This document shows, in pieces, positions 46,902 to 64,000 of a DNA stretch of 64,000 nucleotides. Numbering within the stretch: the stretch's first letter is position 1; each line of letters opens with the position of its first letter. Both the position numbers and the translations under genes were made by a program. The notes beneath the pieces were generated by a model. The model was not told the DNA's origin. It worked only from the letters and a program-made list of their open reading frames with translations, and searched no databases. This DNA is from Dendrophyllia cribrosa (Eukaryota > Cnidaria > Anthozoa > Scleractinia > Dendrophylliidae). Location of the stretch: positions 14,550,254 to 14,614,253 of the forward strand of contig JAJLRJ010000002.1 of the NCBI GenBank assembly GCA_024195265.1, read 5' to 3'.

Positions 46902-47535
46902 TGGTGGGGTGATTATGATTCTGAACATTGGGTCATGAATCCAAAAGCTGCTGGTCTTTTTCATGAGGCCCAGTTGAGGCATGGGGTGGGGGATTGGTTC
47001 ATTACTTATCCCTATGAGTTTGGGGACAGTTATCTATCATCCCTAAAATAATTAAAATCACCAGCATGTATTAAAGACAATGCTTGTTTCGATTGTTAAT
47101 AACCCTAAATGCTGTGTTGGATATACATGTAGCGAAGGGGCATGTTCACTAGTCCCATCACAGGGTACTCGGGGCAGATCCAGGAATTTCTGGTGTACGA
47201 ATCACCTGACATCACGCTGGTGGGGCGATTATGATTATGATTCTGAATATTGGGTCATGAATCCAAAAGCTGCTGGTCTTTTTCATGAGGCCCTGTTGAG
47301 GCATGGGGTGGGGGATTGGTTCATTACTTATCCCTATGAAATTGGGGACAGTTATCTATCATCCTTAAAATAATTAAAATCACCAGCATGTAAGACAATG
47401 CTTGTTTCGATTGTTAATAACTCTAAATGCCGTGTTGGATATAGCGAAAGGGCGTGTTCACTAGTCCCGTCACAGGGTACTTGGGGGGGCAGATCCAGGA
47501 ATTTCTGGTGTACGAATCACCTGACATCACGCTGG
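46902..47535 (+). repeat. Tandem duplication, two ~320-bp units
   Basis: The unit from GGTGGGGTGATTATGATTCT to ATCACCTGACATCACGCTGG occurs twice in direct tandem with few differences, the second beginning near 47219. Each contains TGGGTCATGAATCCAAAAGC and AGATCCAGGAATTTCTGG. No conserved product. Confidence 0.85.
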
Positions 47536-48231
47536 TGTACGAAACAAAAGATCTCTCATTAGCATCTATGACTTTCTTATGTTCCGTCCACCAGCATGGC
47601 CGCTGGGCTTTTGTCTTTTAAATCCTCAGGGAATGGTTGCAAACCACCTATATAATTTGAGTGAATATAATAATAATAAGTCTCAATGCTCTTACAGCAA
47701 CCTAACATAAAACCTAAAAATAAGTAATGAACCAATCATGTCAGCAAGCACTTTTTAAATTTTTAAAGCACCTTTCTCGATTTTAAGCAACTTTTGGGGA
47801 TATTTTTTGGCAACTTTTTAACAATTTTTGAGCAGAATCTGTCTAACCCTACTCACAAACAGACCAAGTGGAAAAATATAAGGATTTGTATGGAACTCTT
47901 ACGTAAGCCCTAGCGAACGAAACACCCACATCAAATGCCAGCTAGGTAAAACATTTTGATCATGAATTTTCTAGTATTTCTCCCAGCCGAGCGGGCGCGC
48001 GTGGATCGCGAGTCGCACGAGTCACGCGACGGAAGGGCACAATATACGTTTGTCGTCATTGACGGTTCTTTGAACGTGTACATGAAAAAAAAAAACATAA
48101 TCGAACAATAGAAAAATTCCGCGAAACCTTATGAAGAGCGATTGTCATCAGCTTGTCAACACGTGCGTGGTCACGTGAAAGAGCAAAATAAGGCAAGCTT
48201 GATGCGTGACAGGTTCGTGTTCGGCCGCAAA

Positions 48232-63412
<15,181 letters not shown>

Positions 63413-63513
63413 GTGAGTTAAAGCTACCATGCTCTTTTTCACAATCAAGGTACTTCAATGTACTAGTTAGGTAATAAGTAACTCTGACATGATTAAGTAC
63501 TAAATATTATTGG

Positions 63514-63660
63514 AGAAGGGATGGCATAGTGGTGAGAGTGTTTGCCTCCCACCAGTCTGGCTCCGGTTCAAATTTAAGACTTGATCACGTCATAAATTGT
63601 GTTGAGTCTGTTGATTATTGGCTCTCATCTTTGCAGCCTCCCAACATTTTTTATTCTGTA
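63514..63660 (+). mobile_element. tRNA-derived SINE fragment
   Basis: GGGATGGCATAGTGGTGAGA (A box), GCCTCCCACCAGTCTGG and CTCCGGTTCAAATTT (B box) with tRNA-like spacing, then a SINE-like body (GTTGAGTCTGTTGATTATTG). Pattern recognised from cnidarian SINEs; truncated. Confidence 0.65.
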
Positions 63661-63673
63661 AACCCTGTTCTTG

Positions 63674-63885
63674 ACCCTTTAACTCAGGTCAAAAATCAAA
63701 ATTCAAGAAAAATCCCAGAATTCATATAATTATTGAAAAATAAATGGTACCATGCAAAAGTACTGCCAAAGAGGTTTTATTTGAATGGTCACACCATAGG
63801 CTGGATTAATTTGTCCACAGAGTCAAAAGTCAGAACAACACTACATGTCTCATAAAAATAATAGACTCTAGGAATGAAAGGGTTC
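63674..63885 (+). repeat. CTTTNACTCCCAAGAGTG family, copy 4
   Basis: Starts GACCCTTTAACTCAGG and ends GACTCTAGGAATGAAAGGGTT, with ATTTGAATGGTCACACCATA inside. Same orientation as copies 1-3. Confidence 0.65.
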
Positions 63886-64000
63886 ATGCAAACTTGCCAA
63901 TGCATGAATATACAGTCATTATTTCTAACTTGTGTTAACTTGAAACTAGTTCTTGTTGGTATTTTTAAAGTGTGATAATTATTGTTAATTTTCTCAATCA

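Larger units (their letters stand above)
45257..48231. other. Intergenic DNA between the DUSP and PFKFB-like genes
   Basis: No gene supported. It includes the presumed DUSP 3' UTR, a TTAA MITE (46293-46689), a ~320-bp tandem duplication (46902-47535) and, near 48130-48231, a GC-richer stretch that probably holds the PFKFB promoter. Confidence 0.5.

Overview
The window is a piece of an animal nuclear genome, most likely a cnidarian and probably an anthozoan (coral or sea anemone). This rests on intron-rich metazoan genes with GT-AG introns, a SINE that I recognise as carrying the deeply conserved eumetazoan core, and AT-rich introns crowded with short inverted-repeat transposons. The species assignment is inference. 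No prokaryotic, organellar or CRISPR feature was seen.

Seven cellular or transposon genes could be assembled exon by exon. (1) The 3' part of a prolyl 3-hydroxylase (leprecan/P3H) gene, nine exons on + from 1973 to 23564. (2) Inside its third visible intron, a complete 7.9-kb Mutator-like element (5538-13406) with perfect 10-bp target-site duplications and a five-exon transposase on the - strand. (3) A single-exon, type II membrane, DUF1647-like glycosyltransferase-type protein (28256-29317, +). (4) A two-exon F-box/LRR protein (31004-34012, -). (5) Ribosomal protein L32 (34979-38156, +), divergent from the F-box gene. (6) A five-exon atypical dual-specificity phosphatase of the DUSP14/18/21 type (41406-45256, +). 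(7) The 5' part of a 6-phosphofructo-2-kinase/fructose-2,6-bisphosphatase gene (48232-63412, +), running off the right edge, whose N-terminal extension resembles the second half of a CBM20 starch/glycogen-binding domain.

The genes look like unrelated neighbours and nothing suggests that they work as a unit. Most remaining sequence is mobile DNA. There are at least seven TTAA-flanked MITEs (two of them sharing a single TTAA), PIF/Harbinger-like MITEs with 3-bp duplications, MULE-type MITEs with 9-bp duplications, a hAT-like element carrying a 71-bp array of half-tRNA units, tRNA-derived SINEs, LINE 3' ends, and several cases of elements nested two or three deep.

The most noteworthy items are the apparently intact MULE, whose termini are built from heptamers and inward-facing TATA boxes, the CBM20-like segment on an animal PFKFB, and the two elements that combine inverted repeats with an internal tRNA-like promoter. 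Coordinates of element ends are exact where a target duplication is stated and approximate otherwise.
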